The notes beneath the pieces were generated by a model that was not told the origin of the DNA, did no database searches, and saw only the letters and a list, made by a program, of their open reading frames with translations. The translations under genes were made by a program, and so were the position numbers. Shown here one piece after another: positions 25,600 to 34,091 of a stretch of DNA of 34,525 bases (positions within the stretch are counted from its first letter, which is position 1; each line of letters opens with the position of its first letter). Location: the NCBI GenBank assembly GCA_029554865.1, contig JAKPUX010000305.1:1-34525 (forward strand), read 5' to 3'. The DNA is from a bacterium. Its GTDB lineage: Bacteria; Zhuqueibacterota; Zhuqueibacteria; Residuimicrobiales; Residuimicrobiaceae.

Positions 25600-28098
25600 T
25601 TATTTCTTCGGCGAAGGCAGGACCATGTTGGCCTCGTCCAGACGCCAGTGACGGTCGAAAAAGCCGGCAGCGGCCACGCCGCCGCTGTTCTCGCGCAGAA
25701 TCGCACTGCTCAGCACGGTGAAATCCGGCAGGGCCGCCCCGGCATAGAGATAGGGCAGATTATGGGTCAGGCGCATCCCGGCGGGTGCGGTTCCGGCGAT
25801 GACCGCTACACAGGCCTTGTCGCTGCCCGGCCGCGGCTGGATGAAGAGCGCCGCCAGGTCATCGCCGCGGAGGATCTGCTTGCCGATCTGGACGATGCTG
25901 CGCCGGACCTGAATCGGACTCTCCGCCAGCAGATTTTTCCAGGCCGCATTGGTGGCGGAATTGCCATAAAGGACAACCGAGCGGTCGCGATCCGCATCGG
26001 GATTGAAATCAACATCGGCGACGACATCGACGCTGCCGTTGCCCTGGTACCAGAAGGACTCGGCGTCGAAGCGGGCTTTTTGCAGGGCCCAGCGGTTCTC
26101 TGTTGCCGATCCGCGGGTGCCGTAGACAAAGATCATGCGCTGGTTAAAGGCCTCCTTGAAGGGACCAAAGCGGTGGGGCCCCTTTTCATCCGCACGCAGA
26201 GCCGGACCAGCGCTCCAGCGCCCAGCCCTTTTCTCCAGCCACAGCGTTTCCGCCCCCTCAAGATCGATGCGCTGGCTGTCGAGCTCGACGTGGAATACGG
26301 CCCGGCCGGCTCCCGCCGGGGTGCGCAGGGCGAGGCGGGCGATATTCCCGGTGCTCCCCTGGAAATGGCGCGCGGCCGGATAAAATTCGATGCGGGCACG
26401 GCTGACTGCGAGAGGAATCTCCTGATCCAGAATGGTCAGCCAGCCGCTGCGCGCCGAGATTCCGGGGTTGGCGGTGGTAAAATCGATCCGGCGCATCCTC
26501 TCCGCGCCCGGACGGGCATGGCGCGCGAAAAAGTCGAAGAGGGGCATCCAGTCGACACAGTCGGCGCCGGGGGCGTCGGAGAGATCCCACCAGTGTCCCG
26601 CCTCCGGCTGTTCGTGGAAATACCAGTCGTGGTGAAAGGTCTCGAGCTGTTCGACCATGCGGCGTGACTGGTCGACGCGCACGTTGTCATCCTTGCTGCC
26701 ATGGATGATATAGACGCCCTGATGGCTGTAATTCCCGGCGATGGCAAAGGTATTGCTCGGGGTCGAGGCGCGGCGCAGCAGCTGCAGCGCCGGGTCGCCG
26801 GTGCTGCTGGTATCGCGCACGCCGTAGGACCAGAAGGATATCCAGCCGGCGCTCGGGCCGATGGCGGCGAAATAATCGGGGAAGGTCGCGCCGAGGTGCC
26901 AGGTGCCGTGCCCCCCCATGGAATGGCCGGTCAGGTAGATGCGGGTGGTATCGATCTTGAGCCTGCGCCGGGCGAGGTCGAGCACCTCGAGGGCGTCCAT
27001 GCGGCCCCAGTCCTCCCAGTTGTGGCCGTAGGGCCGGCGGTTGCTCGGCGCCACGATATGCCCCCAGCTCTTGGGTGCGTAAGAGGCGGCCTGATTGGCC
27101 CCCTCGACATTGGCGCCGTGCAGGGAGAGAAAGAGGGCCGCCGGGGCGTCAGCCGGGCCGGAAGCGGGATTGACGGCGTAGTACTGCACGCTGCCGTCGA
27201 TGCCGCTTATGAAGGTGATGCGGTGGGTGGCTCCCGCCTCGACGCGGCGCAGGAGGATGACCGTTTCATCGAGAATCTCCTCACCCGCTCCACTCCTGCG
27301 CAGCAGGGTGAGAGTCAGCGGCAGCTCACCAGCGGCCCCGGCCGGAGCGGCGGAAATCGGAAAGGCCACCTTGCGCAAGCCGAGGGGGAGCAGCTCCGGC
27401 AGCGGGGTTTCCGGGACCTTCACCCCCTCGCCGCGGCCGCGGATGAAAAGGCCGCTAAGGGGGGCATTGGTGCCGTTAAGCACCACGATCCCGCCCGGGC
27501 TCTCCAGGGCCTCGCCGGCGCGAAGATCAGGCAGGGTCAGGTCAAGGGGATTGAACAGGGCGGTTTTGGTGAGGGGATGGAGCACCACCTTGAGGCGGCC
27601 GCGGCTGCAGCGGAAAAGAAGATGGTTCTCGCCCTCATCGAGCTGGATGGGCACCAGGCCGTAGTCAAAACGCGGCTCCCACGACTCAAATTGGTCCTTG
27701 GCACGGTAACGGTTGCCGATGCGCGGGGTTCCATTGACGTAGACCATGCTGTTCCCCATGCCCTCGAGCAGAAAGAGGGCGGGCTGCAGGCGCGTAATGC
27801 GGAAATGGACCCAGCCGTTGCGCAGGGTGGGATCGCTGAACCAGCCCGCACTGTCCGCCGTCACTGCCTTCCAGCTCTCCCCCTCCTCTCCCTGGACCAG
27901 GAGATCGCCGGCCATGGGGGCGACCTTTTTGCCAGCGGTCACCAGGGCCTCGACCGGGTCGGCAGGGATCATGGCGCGGCGCTGGTGTTCGGGAAGGCGG
28001 CAGGCCAGGCCATGGCTGAGCTGGAGGGGCTCCCCCTCCCGGGCGAGCAGCGCTGCCGGCTGCAGAGCCAACAAAAGGATGACGAGCAGGCGTTTCAT
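25600..28098 (-). CDS. Secreted large alpha/beta-hydrolase (esterase/prolyl-oligopeptidase-like)
   Basis: The 832-residue protein has a signal peptide (cleavage near LLARE, residue 20) and a beta-rich N-terminal half of about 300 residues. An alpha/beta-hydrolase domain follows, with the nucleophile elbow TGHSMGGHGTW (Ser393), an acidic loop HGSKDDNVRV (Asp470/Asp471) and the histidine PEAGHWWD (His502). A second beta-rich region of about 300 residues follows. LFLSLHGANVEGANQAASYAPK near residue 330 gives the oxyanion-side strand. The fold suits a carbohydrate esterase, feruloyl-esterase-like enzyme or peptidase; sequence alone does not decide. It starts 100 bases after GH94, behind a GC-rich hairpin, and ends 16 bases before the GH20 gene. 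In this context de-acylation of glycans is a reasonable guess. Confidence 0.85.
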   Translation of the reverse strand: MKRLLVILLLALQPAALLAREGEPLQLSHGLACRLPEHQRRAMIPADPVEALVTAGKKVAPMAGDLLVQGEEGESWKAVTADSAGWFSDPTLRNGWVHFRITRLQPALFLLEGMGNSMVYVNGTPRIGNRYRAKDQFESWEPRFDYGLVPIQLDEGENHLLFRCSRGRLKVVLHPLTKTALFNPLDLTLPDLRAGEALESPGGIVVLNGTNAPLSGLFIRGRGEGVKVPETPLPELLPLGLRKVAFPISAAPAGAAGELPLTLTLLRRSGAGEEILDETVILLRRVEAGATHRITFISGIDGSVQYYAVNPASGPADAPAALFLSLHGANVEGANQAASYAPKSWGHIVAPSNRRPYGHNWEDWGRMDALEVLDLARRRLKIDTTRIYLTGHSMGGHGTWHLGATFPDYFAAIGPSAGWISFWSYGVRDTSSTGDPALQLLRRASTPSNTFAIAGNYSHQGVYIIHGSKDDNVRVDQSRRMVEQLETFHHDWYFHEQPEAGHWWDLSDAPGADCVDWMPLFDFFARHARPGAERMRRIDFTTANPGISARSGWLTILDQEIPLAVSRARIEFYPAARHFQGSTGNIARLALRTPAGAGRAVFHVELDSQRIDLEGAETLWLEKRAGRWSAGPALRADEKGPHRFGPFKEAFNQRMIFVYGTRGSATENRWALQKARFDAESFWYQGNGSVDVVADVDFNPDADRDRSVVLYGNSATNAAWKNLLAESPIQVRRSIVQIGKQILRGDDLAALFIQPRPGSDKACVAVIAGTAPAGMRLTHNLPYLYAGAALPDFTVLSSAILRENSGGVAAAGFFDRHWRLDEANMVLPSPKK

Positions 28099-28154
28099 GC
28101 GGATTCCTCGTGGTTTGATGAACGGGTGCCGGAGCGGAAAGATCGGGATGGGCG

Positions 28155-28176
28155 GCGGCCGGTTCGCACCGGCCGC
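28155..28176. repeat. Strong intergenic hairpin between the GH94 and hydrolase genes
   Basis: GCGGCCGG (28155-28162) pairs perfectly with CCGGCCGC (28169-28176) around a six-base loop. There is no T-run on either strand. It may protect the upstream mRNA or partly uncouple the downstream genes. Confidence 0.55.
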
Positions 28177-28198
28177 TGGACGGGTGAGAGCCGGGGCC

Positions 28199-30577
28199 CT
28201 ATCCCATCACCACCTCGACCTCCACCCTCTTTTTGTCCGTCAGGGGAAGCAGCCGCCCGCTGATGGGCTGGCCGTCGAAGAGGATGCTGCGCACCCCTCT
28301 CTGCACGCCGTCGGGGTTGGTGACGCGGATGACATAGCGGGTGGAGCGGAAGACGCGTTCCAGAGTAAAGCCCGGCCAGGATGAGGGGATCACCGGATCG
28401 ACGAAGAGGCCGTCGAAGGTGGCGCGCACCCCAAGACAGTAATCCATCATCACCCGGTACATCCAGGCCGCCGTGCCGGTCTGCCAGGAATGGCTCGCCC
28501 GGCCGGGGGCGCTGTGCTCGTCGCTGGTGACATACTGGGAAAAGACATAGGGCTCGGCGACAAAGATGTCCGAATCAATGGCGTTGGGCAGCATCTCTTT
28601 ATAGTAGGTGAAGGCCCGGTCGCCGTGACCGAGGAGGCATTCGGCCATGATGACCCAGGCGGTGGGATGGGCGAAGATGGCGCCGTTCTCCTTCTTGCCG
28701 GCAACGCAGCGGGTGACCAGGCCGATAGTCGGATCGATCTCGCGAAAAGCGGGCGCGCATTTTTTGGGGCCATAGGGGGTATTGAGGTGGTTCCACACGC
28801 TCTCCATCGCCTGTTCGAGGCGCCCGGATGCGTCGATCTCGGCGATGACCGCCCACGACTGGGTGTTGAGGAAGATGCAGCCCGCCGTGTTGGTCCGGCT
28901 GCCGATCCTGCGCTCGCGGGCCCCGAAGGCGCGGATATACCACTCCCCATCCCAACAGTGGTTTTGCACCGCCTCTTTGAGCTGGTCGCGGGTCTCGACG
29001 GCGGTGGCGAGGGGTCCGGCCAGTCCGAGGTGGGTGAGGAGTTCAATGAGACGATTGAGCATGGCGACGTAGAACATGGCGCCCCATACGCTTTCGCCGC
29101 CGTCATCACCGCCGATATAGTCGAGGGTGTCGTTCCAGTCCCCGCGGCCGAAGTTGGGCAGGCCATGGCTCCCCAGATTGCCGCGCACGAAGCGGACCAC
29201 GGCATGGAGGTGTTCGATGAGGGGGGCGGCAGGGGCATCGATGAAGGGCTGCTGATTGTCGAGGATCGCCCAATCGCCGGTCTGCTTGATGTAGTCGCTG
29301 ATGGCGAGGATGTACCAGAGGGGGTCGTCGCAGTGGCCGGTCACCTCGCCCTGGCCGTCGCCGTGGAAATGGTGATAGACATGGCCGTCGAGGAACATCT
29401 GGCGCGAGAGCAGGAGGATGCGCTGGCGCGCCAGTTCCGGATCGGAGAGGGTGACGGCGATGGTGTCCTGGGCGGTATCGCGAAAGCCAAAGCCGCGGCC
29501 GATGCCCCAGTAGTAAAAACTCGCCACACGGCCGACCTCAAAGGCGACCCGGGCCTGGTAGGGCGTCCAGTAGTTCATAAAGATATCGGCGCCGGGCTCG
29601 GGGGTCTGAATCCGGGTGACCTGGAAATAGCGCTCCCATTTGCCGCACAGCTTCTCCCAGGCGCGCTGGCGTGCTGCGGGTTCATGATAGCGCACCGGCA
29701 GCACCCTGCACAACTGCTTGCACTCATCCTTGGCCACGACGCCGAGGTTAAAGACCACCGGCAGCTCCTGCCCCGGCGCCAGCTCGATATCGCACTGCAG
29801 GGCGCCGATGGCATTGCCGAAATCGGTCTCCTGGCTGGAGAGCCTTTCCTGCCCGATGGCGGCGGGATTATTCTCGTTGCGATAATTGCCGATGAAGCGC
29901 TCGCGCAGGGTTTCGAAGGCAGTCACCGGCTGATTGACGGAGAAGAAGGCCCATTGATCCCACTCTTTGTTTTCCTGATGCTGGGTCCCTCGCGTACCGG
30001 TGACCCAATAGGTCTTGGTGGCGAAAAGGCTGCGCACGCTGGGATCGAAATGGACACGGTTAAAGTGCTGATCGTCGCACTGGTTGATCAGATCGATCAT
30101 GGCATGGCCGAGGGCGAACTCCACATAGCCATAGACCGAGAGGCGGCGGGGCCGGCCGCTCTCGTTGCGCAGCAGGGCCTGCCAGATCTCGAGATGGTCG
30201 TCGGGAGGGACGAAATAGAGCAGGTCGGAGCGGATCCCCTCAACCCGGGCTTCGACGCGGGTGTAGCCGAAACCGTGGCGGACGCGGTAGGCCTCGAGAT
30301 TGCGGCCGACCGGCTGCCAGGTCAGACTCCAGATTTCGCCCGAATCACGATCCTTGACGTAGATATATTTGCCCGGACGGTCCGGCGGTACATCATTGAT
30401 GCGGTAGCGGGTGACCCGGCCGTGCAGGGGCGACTGGTAATAGCTGATGCCGCCGCCGTTGTTGGAGATGGTCGCGAAATAGTGGCCATTGTAGATATAG
30501 TTGATCCAGGGACTTGGAGTAGCAACATTGTCAATGATGTACTCCTTGCCGTCCGGGCTGAAATCACCATACTTCAT
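28199..30577 (-). CDS. GH94 disaccharide phosphorylase (chitobiose/cellobiose phosphorylase-like)
   Basis: The 792-residue protein starts MKYGDFSPDGKEYIIDNVATPSPWINYIYNG, which matches the opening of cellobiose and N,N'-diacetylchitobiose phosphorylases. It keeps RYRINDVPPDRPGKYIYVKD, GFRDTAQDT and GRGDWNDTLDYIGGDDGGES. The last contains the presumed catalytic acid Asp483 of DWND. Length and domain order (beta-sandwich, linker helix, alpha6/alpha6 barrel, C-terminal sheet) fit GH94. No signal peptide is present, so it acts in the cytoplasm, splitting a beta-linked disaccharide with phosphate to a sugar 1-phosphate. Its ATG overlaps the stop of the CBM9-like gene (ATGA). An upstream in-frame ATG is rejected because a GGAGG/GAGGG site precedes this one. 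The neighbours (PNGase-like, GH20, GH38) favour GlcNAc-GlcNAc as substrate, but cellobiose or another disaccharide is possible. Confidence 0.93.
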   Translation of the reverse strand: MKYGDFSPDGKEYIIDNVATPSPWINYIYNGHYFATISNNGGGISYYQSPLHGRVTRYRINDVPPDRPGKYIYVKDRDSGEIWSLTWQPVGRNLEAYRVRHGFGYTRVEARVEGIRSDLLYFVPPDDHLEIWQALLRNESGRPRRLSVYGYVEFALGHAMIDLINQCDDQHFNRVHFDPSVRSLFATKTYWVTGTRGTQHQENKEWDQWAFFSVNQPVTAFETLRERFIGNYRNENNPAAIGQERLSSQETDFGNAIGALQCDIELAPGQELPVVFNLGVVAKDECKQLCRVLPVRYHEPAARQRAWEKLCGKWERYFQVTRIQTPEPGADIFMNYWTPYQARVAFEVGRVASFYYWGIGRGFGFRDTAQDTIAVTLSDPELARQRILLLSRQMFLDGHVYHHFHGDGQGEVTGHCDDPLWYILAISDYIKQTGDWAILDNQQPFIDAPAAPLIEHLHAVVRFVRGNLGSHGLPNFGRGDWNDTLDYIGGDDGGESVWGAMFYVAMLNRLIELLTHLGLAGPLATAVETRDQLKEAVQNHCWDGEWYIRAFGARERRIGSRTNTAGCIFLNTQSWAVIAEIDASGRLEQAMESVWNHLNTPYGPKKCAPAFREIDPTIGLVTRCVAGKKENGAIFAHPTAWVIMAECLLGHGDRAFTYYKEMLPNAIDSDIFVAEPYVFSQYVTSDEHSAPGRASHSWQTGTAAWMYRVMMDYCLGVRATFDGLFVDPVIPSSWPGFTLERVFRSTRYVIRVTNPDGVQRGVRSILFDGQPISGRLLPLTDKKRVEVEVVMG

Positions 30578-31683
30578 CTGCGATCCCTCTCCTCCTGGGA
30601 AGCGGTGGGCCAAATCAATCCGTCATGCCGGATATGCCAGGCGGATTTCCCGTCCGCCGCTGTGAGCAGAGCCTCCCAGGTCTCCGGTCCGGCACTGAGC
30701 GAGGGCGGCCATGTGCAGCCGGCCGGCCGGTCCAGCTGCAGCTTCAAGCCGGACCAGTTCTTCGCATATTGGCCTGTATCCCGGTGGAGCTGGCGCTGCC
30801 GGTAATAGACCTGACGCAAAAACCAGCGGATTTGTTCCGCCTCGGGCACATTGAACTCTCCACCCTTTTCGCCGGCCGGGTGGCTGGAGAATTGGACAAA
30901 TCCCCAGAGTTCCGGGTAATGGATATTAATCAATCCCGTCGGGGCCCAGACCCAGTTGTCCTCGGGCAAACTTTTGCCGGTGGCGGGATCGGTGAGCTTG
31001 ACGTAGGCGCCGTTCTCAACCCGCGTGCGCCATTCGACCCGGGAAAAGTTGACCCGCCAGTATGCGCCCGGCCGCGGAGCGCGCCCCTCGGGAGCCTGTT
31101 CCTTCAGTACGGCCCAGGGCAGGGCCAGCTCGATCGTCCAGCCGGTGTCGGCATCGCCGGGCTGATTGATGCTGCCCTGTACGACCACCCCCTTCTGCAG
31201 TCCGCGGATATCCCAGAAGAAGGTCGGATTGCCGCCATCGCGGTAGGGGCGGTCGAGATAGAGGTCCCAGTGGGTGGCGAAGGCGTTGAGTTCGAGTTCG
31301 TAATAGCGGTGGGTGTCGCCGTCCGGATCGATAAAGACCTCGAAATCGTTGTCATAGAAAATGATCGAATCGTGTTCGCGCAGCGACGCCCAGACGTCGG
31401 GCTCCTCCATCTGGCCGGCGATGTAGAAATAGTGGTCATCCCAAAGCATTTTCACGCGGGTGTTGAAGCGCGGCCGGGGCTTCTGGTCGCCCTCGATATC
31501 GACAAAGGCCTCACTCCAGGCTGCGCGCTGCCAGTCGGTCTCCCCGAGATTGCCGTCGATAATGAGGGGGCGGGTAGTCCGGCAGCAGATGTACTGCGGG
31601 GGAGAGAAGGGCACTTTGGGCAGCTCGAGCGCAGAGAGCGCGCCGGCCGCGCAGAGGAGCAGGGAAATGAGGGCTTTTTTCAT
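30574..31683 (-). CDS. Secreted CBM9-like carbohydrate-binding protein
   Basis: The 369-residue product starts MKKALISLLLCAAGALSA (cleavage near residue 18), with AGAGG six bases before the ATG. Residues about 35-240 match the family 9-like carbohydrate-binding/DOMON-type fold: PLIIDGNLGETDWQRAAWSEAFVDIEG, RVKMLWDDHYFYIAGQMEEPDVWA, NDFEVFIDPDGDTHRYYELELNA, TGWTIELALPW and YWRVNFSRVEW. The last ~100 residues include an Arg/Gln-rich helix (RWFLRQVYYRQRQLHRDTGQYA) and a short strand region. It probably binds sugars or glycoconjugates outside the cell; no catalytic site is evident. It begins 23 bases after the PNGase-like gene and overlaps the GH94 gene by four bases, placing an exported binding protein and a cytoplasmic phosphorylase on one transcript. 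Confidence 0.88.
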   Translation of the reverse strand: MKKALISLLLCAAGALSALELPKVPFSPPQYICCRTTRPLIIDGNLGETDWQRAAWSEAFVDIEGDQKPRPRFNTRVKMLWDDHYFYIAGQMEEPDVWASLREHDSIIFYDNDFEVFIDPDGDTHRYYELELNAFATHWDLYLDRPYRDGGNPTFFWDIRGLQKGVVVQGSINQPGDADTGWTIELALPWAVLKEQAPEGRAPRPGAYWRVNFSRVEWRTRVENGAYVKLTDPATGKSLPEDNWVWAPTGLINIHYPELWGFVQFSSHPAGEKGGEFNVPEAEQIRWFLRQVYYRQRQLHRDTGQYAKNWSGLKLQLDRPAGCTWPPSLSAGPETWEALLTAADGKSAWHIRHDGLIWPTASQEERDRR

Positions 31684-31706
31684 GGGTTTCCTCTTGTGCA
31701 CAGGGC

Positions 31707-33854
31707 TCAGCGCATCAGGGTGATCGGACGCACCTGCAGGGAGCGCTGCCCGGCCGCGTCGACGCCGAGCACGTTGATATAATAAATCCCGGAAGCGGCA
31801 GCCTGCCCCGCATCGGTCCGGCCCTGCCATTGAAAAGTGTGCAGCCCGCGCGGGAGGGTGCCGTTGGCCACCTGCGCCACCAGCTGTCCGCGGCTGTTCA
31901 TGATCGAGGCGCGCACCTCCATCAACTCCGGGACAAAAAGGCGGATTGCCGCGCTGCTGTTGAAGGGATTGGGCCAGGCGCCCACCAGTTGCAGGCGCTC
32001 GGGCTGCATCCCCTCCTCCACATCCTCCAGCCGCACCGGACTGGAGGCGCGATAATAGATCTCGAATTCATAGATGCGGCTGACATCCGGTTTGGTAAGA
32101 TAAAGCCGCACCTGGCGGCTCTCTACCTTTTCGGGCAGGGCGTGGTAGGAGACGCTTCCGCTCTGGTCGGCCGGATTGTCCCTGACGCTAAGCGCGTTGC
32201 GCCAGCTCCCCGAACTGTCGAGCAGCTGGATGGTAAAATCGGCGGAGTTCATACCCGGGCCGTCCCCGGCACCGGGATCGCCGGCGGGGGCTTTGCCCGC
32301 GCCGGCGTGGCGGATGACGAAATAGTTCATCGCCGCGGTATCGGGCAGGGTCAGCTCGAGCCAGTCGGGTGCGCCGTTATTGCAGCACCATTTGGTGGCC
32401 AGTGAGCCGTCGATCGCCTTTTGGGCATTTTCACTCACCGTATTGCACTCGCAGTCGGCACGGGCGGCGGCGGTCAGGGCGAGGTTGATTTCGTCCGGTC
32501 CCACCTCAAAGTCATAAAAGGTGACCGTGAGGGGCTGCGGGCTGGCGAGGAGGCCGTTCAGATCGGCGGCGGTGAATTCCGTCTGCAGGGCACTGCTGCT
32601 CTTCATCCAGATCTGGGCGCTGCCATTGGTGATGGCGCAGTCAAGCGGGTTGGTCCAGACGATGCCATCCAGCGAAAAGAGGAGTTCAGGGTTCGAGGCC
32701 GAAATCCGGATCTCCGCGGCGGCGACGAAGACCGGCAGGCCCGAATCGTCAACCAGGTCGATGCGCACAGGACCGGGTGTGCCCACCGGATGAATCTTGC
32801 CGGACTCGAAACCGATGGCGATGCGGTTGGGCCGCCAGGAGGCCACATCCCCGGCGCCGGAAAGATAGGAGGAGACGCGCCAGTAGCCGGTGCCGCTGGC
32901 ATCGGCGGGGCGGATATTCTCGACGGCATAGCGGATGGTGTGAGGCCCCGGGGTCAGGGCAGCGGAGAGGTCGAGGCGCAGGGGATAGACGATATCGCCG
33001 GGACACCAGCCGCTGCGGCTGTAATCCGAGGACCAGGTGTTGCCCCAGCGGCCTGACCGGGGATTGCGGGTGCGGAAGTTTTTGCAGTCGCTGCGCCAGG
33101 GTTTATAACGGTAGAGTTCCACCCCGTCGACGCTGATGACGTTGTCCTTGCTGACAAACTCGTCGGCATCGGTGCCGTCGGTGCAGTGGCCCGAGGTGTA
33201 GTAGGTCAGCCAGACCTGGCTGGCGGCGGGCGGGATATTGACCTTGACGCTGGGTTTGTCCGGCCCGACCTGGGGTGTGGTCATGCCCCAGTTGTGGTAG
33301 ACCCCGTTGGCCCAGGCGGGATTGGCGGTGGCGGAAATCGGGGTATAGATCAGGTCGAAGGTGAGCTTCCAGCCGGGAGAGACCCAGGTGTCTACAAAGC
33401 CGCGGATGGTCCGTCGGCCGGAGAGCAGGGAGGCGAGATCGCTGACATCCTGGCGGAGGTCGGAGCGGCCGCCGAAGCCGGTGATGAATTTGAGCAGTTC
33501 AATGTGCTCCATGCCGGGAATGGAGAGCATGACCGCGCCAGCGCGGTCCCAGGGATCGCCATCGCCGCCCTCCTGGAGGGTGGAGTAGACGAGCACGCGG
33601 GCGGTGATACGGACCGGTCCGCTGAAGGCGGGCAGATCGAGCTCGCGGCGGATGATGCGTCCCCCCTCCTCGCCGTAGACTCCGCCGGCGTCGTAGCGGG
33701 CGGCCTCCCCGAAGTGAATGGGATGGGCGTCGAAGATCCGGACGACGGTCGAGTCCTGTGCGAACAGGGGGTGTGCGGCCGGGAGGAGGGCGAGAGCGGC
33801 CAGCAGGCAGAGGAGCGCCAGGGCGGCGAAGGATGTGTGCGTGGTTGGGGGCAT
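31707..33854 (-). CDS. Secreted PNGase F-like peptide:N-glycosidase with FlgD/T9SS-like C-terminal domain
   Basis: The 715-residue protein has a signal peptide (cleavage near LFAQ, residue 32). The next ~300 residues resemble PNGase F. GDGDPWDRAGAV matches the EWDRYANV motif, giving Asp103/Arg104 at the catalytic Asp60/Arg61 positions. SLLSG...FVDTW matches the SLLSG...YTETW region, with Asp155 where PNGase F has Glu118 and Trp157 at Trp120. DADEFVSKDNVISV gives Glu232 for Glu206, and SRSGWCPGD matches DRAGWCPG. Such amidases release whole N-glycans from asparagine. After Ig-like linkers comes a discoidin-like region (NLALTAAARADCECNTVSENAQKAIDG...TKWCC), then a FlgD/type IX-sorting-like domain (WPNPFNSSAAIRL...ASGIYYINV). 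The ATG has only a weak ribosome binding site. It is the first gene of the locus. Confidence 0.85.
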   Translation of the reverse strand: MPPTTHTSFAALALLCLLAALALLPAAHPLFAQDSTVVRIFDAHPIHFGEAARYDAGGVYGEEGGRIIRRELDLPAFSGPVRITARVLVYSTLQEGGDGDPWDRAGAVMLSIPGMEHIELLKFITGFGGRSDLRQDVSDLASLLSGRRTIRGFVDTWVSPGWKLTFDLIYTPISATANPAWANGVYHNWGMTTPQVGPDKPSVKVNIPPAASQVWLTYYTSGHCTDGTDADEFVSKDNVISVDGVELYRYKPWRSDCKNFRTRNPRSGRWGNTWSSDYSRSGWCPGDIVYPLRLDLSAALTPGPHTIRYAVENIRPADASGTGYWRVSSYLSGAGDVASWRPNRIAIGFESGKIHPVGTPGPVRIDLVDDSGLPVFVAAAEIRISASNPELLFSLDGIVWTNPLDCAITNGSAQIWMKSSSALQTEFTAADLNGLLASPQPLTVTFYDFEVGPDEINLALTAAARADCECNTVSENAQKAIDGSLATKWCCNNGAPDWLELTLPDTAAMNYFVIRHAGAGKAPAGDPGAGDGPGMNSADFTIQLLDSSGSWRNALSVRDNPADQSGSVSYHALPEKVESRQVRLYLTKPDVSRIYEFEIYYRASSPVRLEDVEEGMQPERLQLVGAWPNPFNSSAAIRLFVPELMEVRASIMNSRGQLVAQVANGTLPRGLHTFQWQGRTDAGQAAASGIYYINVLGVDAAGQRSLQVRPITLMR

Positions 33855-33917
33855 CTTGCGTCCGGGGAAGGTCAGGGCAATTGAACCGGTTAGTTTTTTT
33901 TATAATCAAACTAAAAA

Positions 33918-33946
33918 AGTTTACTAATTTATTTCATCACAGTCAA
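33918..33946 (-). promoter_or_regulatory. Promoter of the putative N-glycan locus
   Basis: On the minus strand TTGACT (33941-33946) and TAAACT (33918-33923) are spaced by 17 bases, about 60 bases upstream of the PNGase-like ATG. An inverted repeat AAACT-AAAAA-AGTTT (33908-33922) overlaps the -10, where a regulator could bind. Confidence 0.6.
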
Positions 33947-33984
33947 GAGATAATTGCGTGACAGGCCCTGCTGGGCGGGATTGG

Positions 33985-34010
33985 CTCTCTTTTTCCGGCG
34001 AGAAAGAGAG
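33985..34010. repeat. Inverted repeat between divergent promoters
   Basis: Eleven-base arms (33985-33995 and 34000-34010) with one mismatch, which would be a G-U pair in plus-strand RNA, flank a CGGC loop. The purine/pyrimidine strand bias (CTCTCTTT / AAAGAGAG) is marked. It lies in the 453-base gene-free gap (33855-34307), between the minus promoter of the PNGase-like gene and the plus promoter at 34092-34120. It is followed by ATTTT on plus, but no plus-strand gene ends here, so it is more likely a regulatory site. Confidence 0.5.
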
Positions 34011-34091
34011 ATTTTGCTGGAACCGGCCGGCCATCAGGGGCTGGAGGGAGTAAAAGCCCTTACCTGGCAGGACATTTTGTTAATTTATCAC

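Noticed and set aside
28490-30805. A 771-codon plus-strand open frame
   Set aside because: It is the exact antisense of the GH94 gene, whose family motifs are unambiguous.
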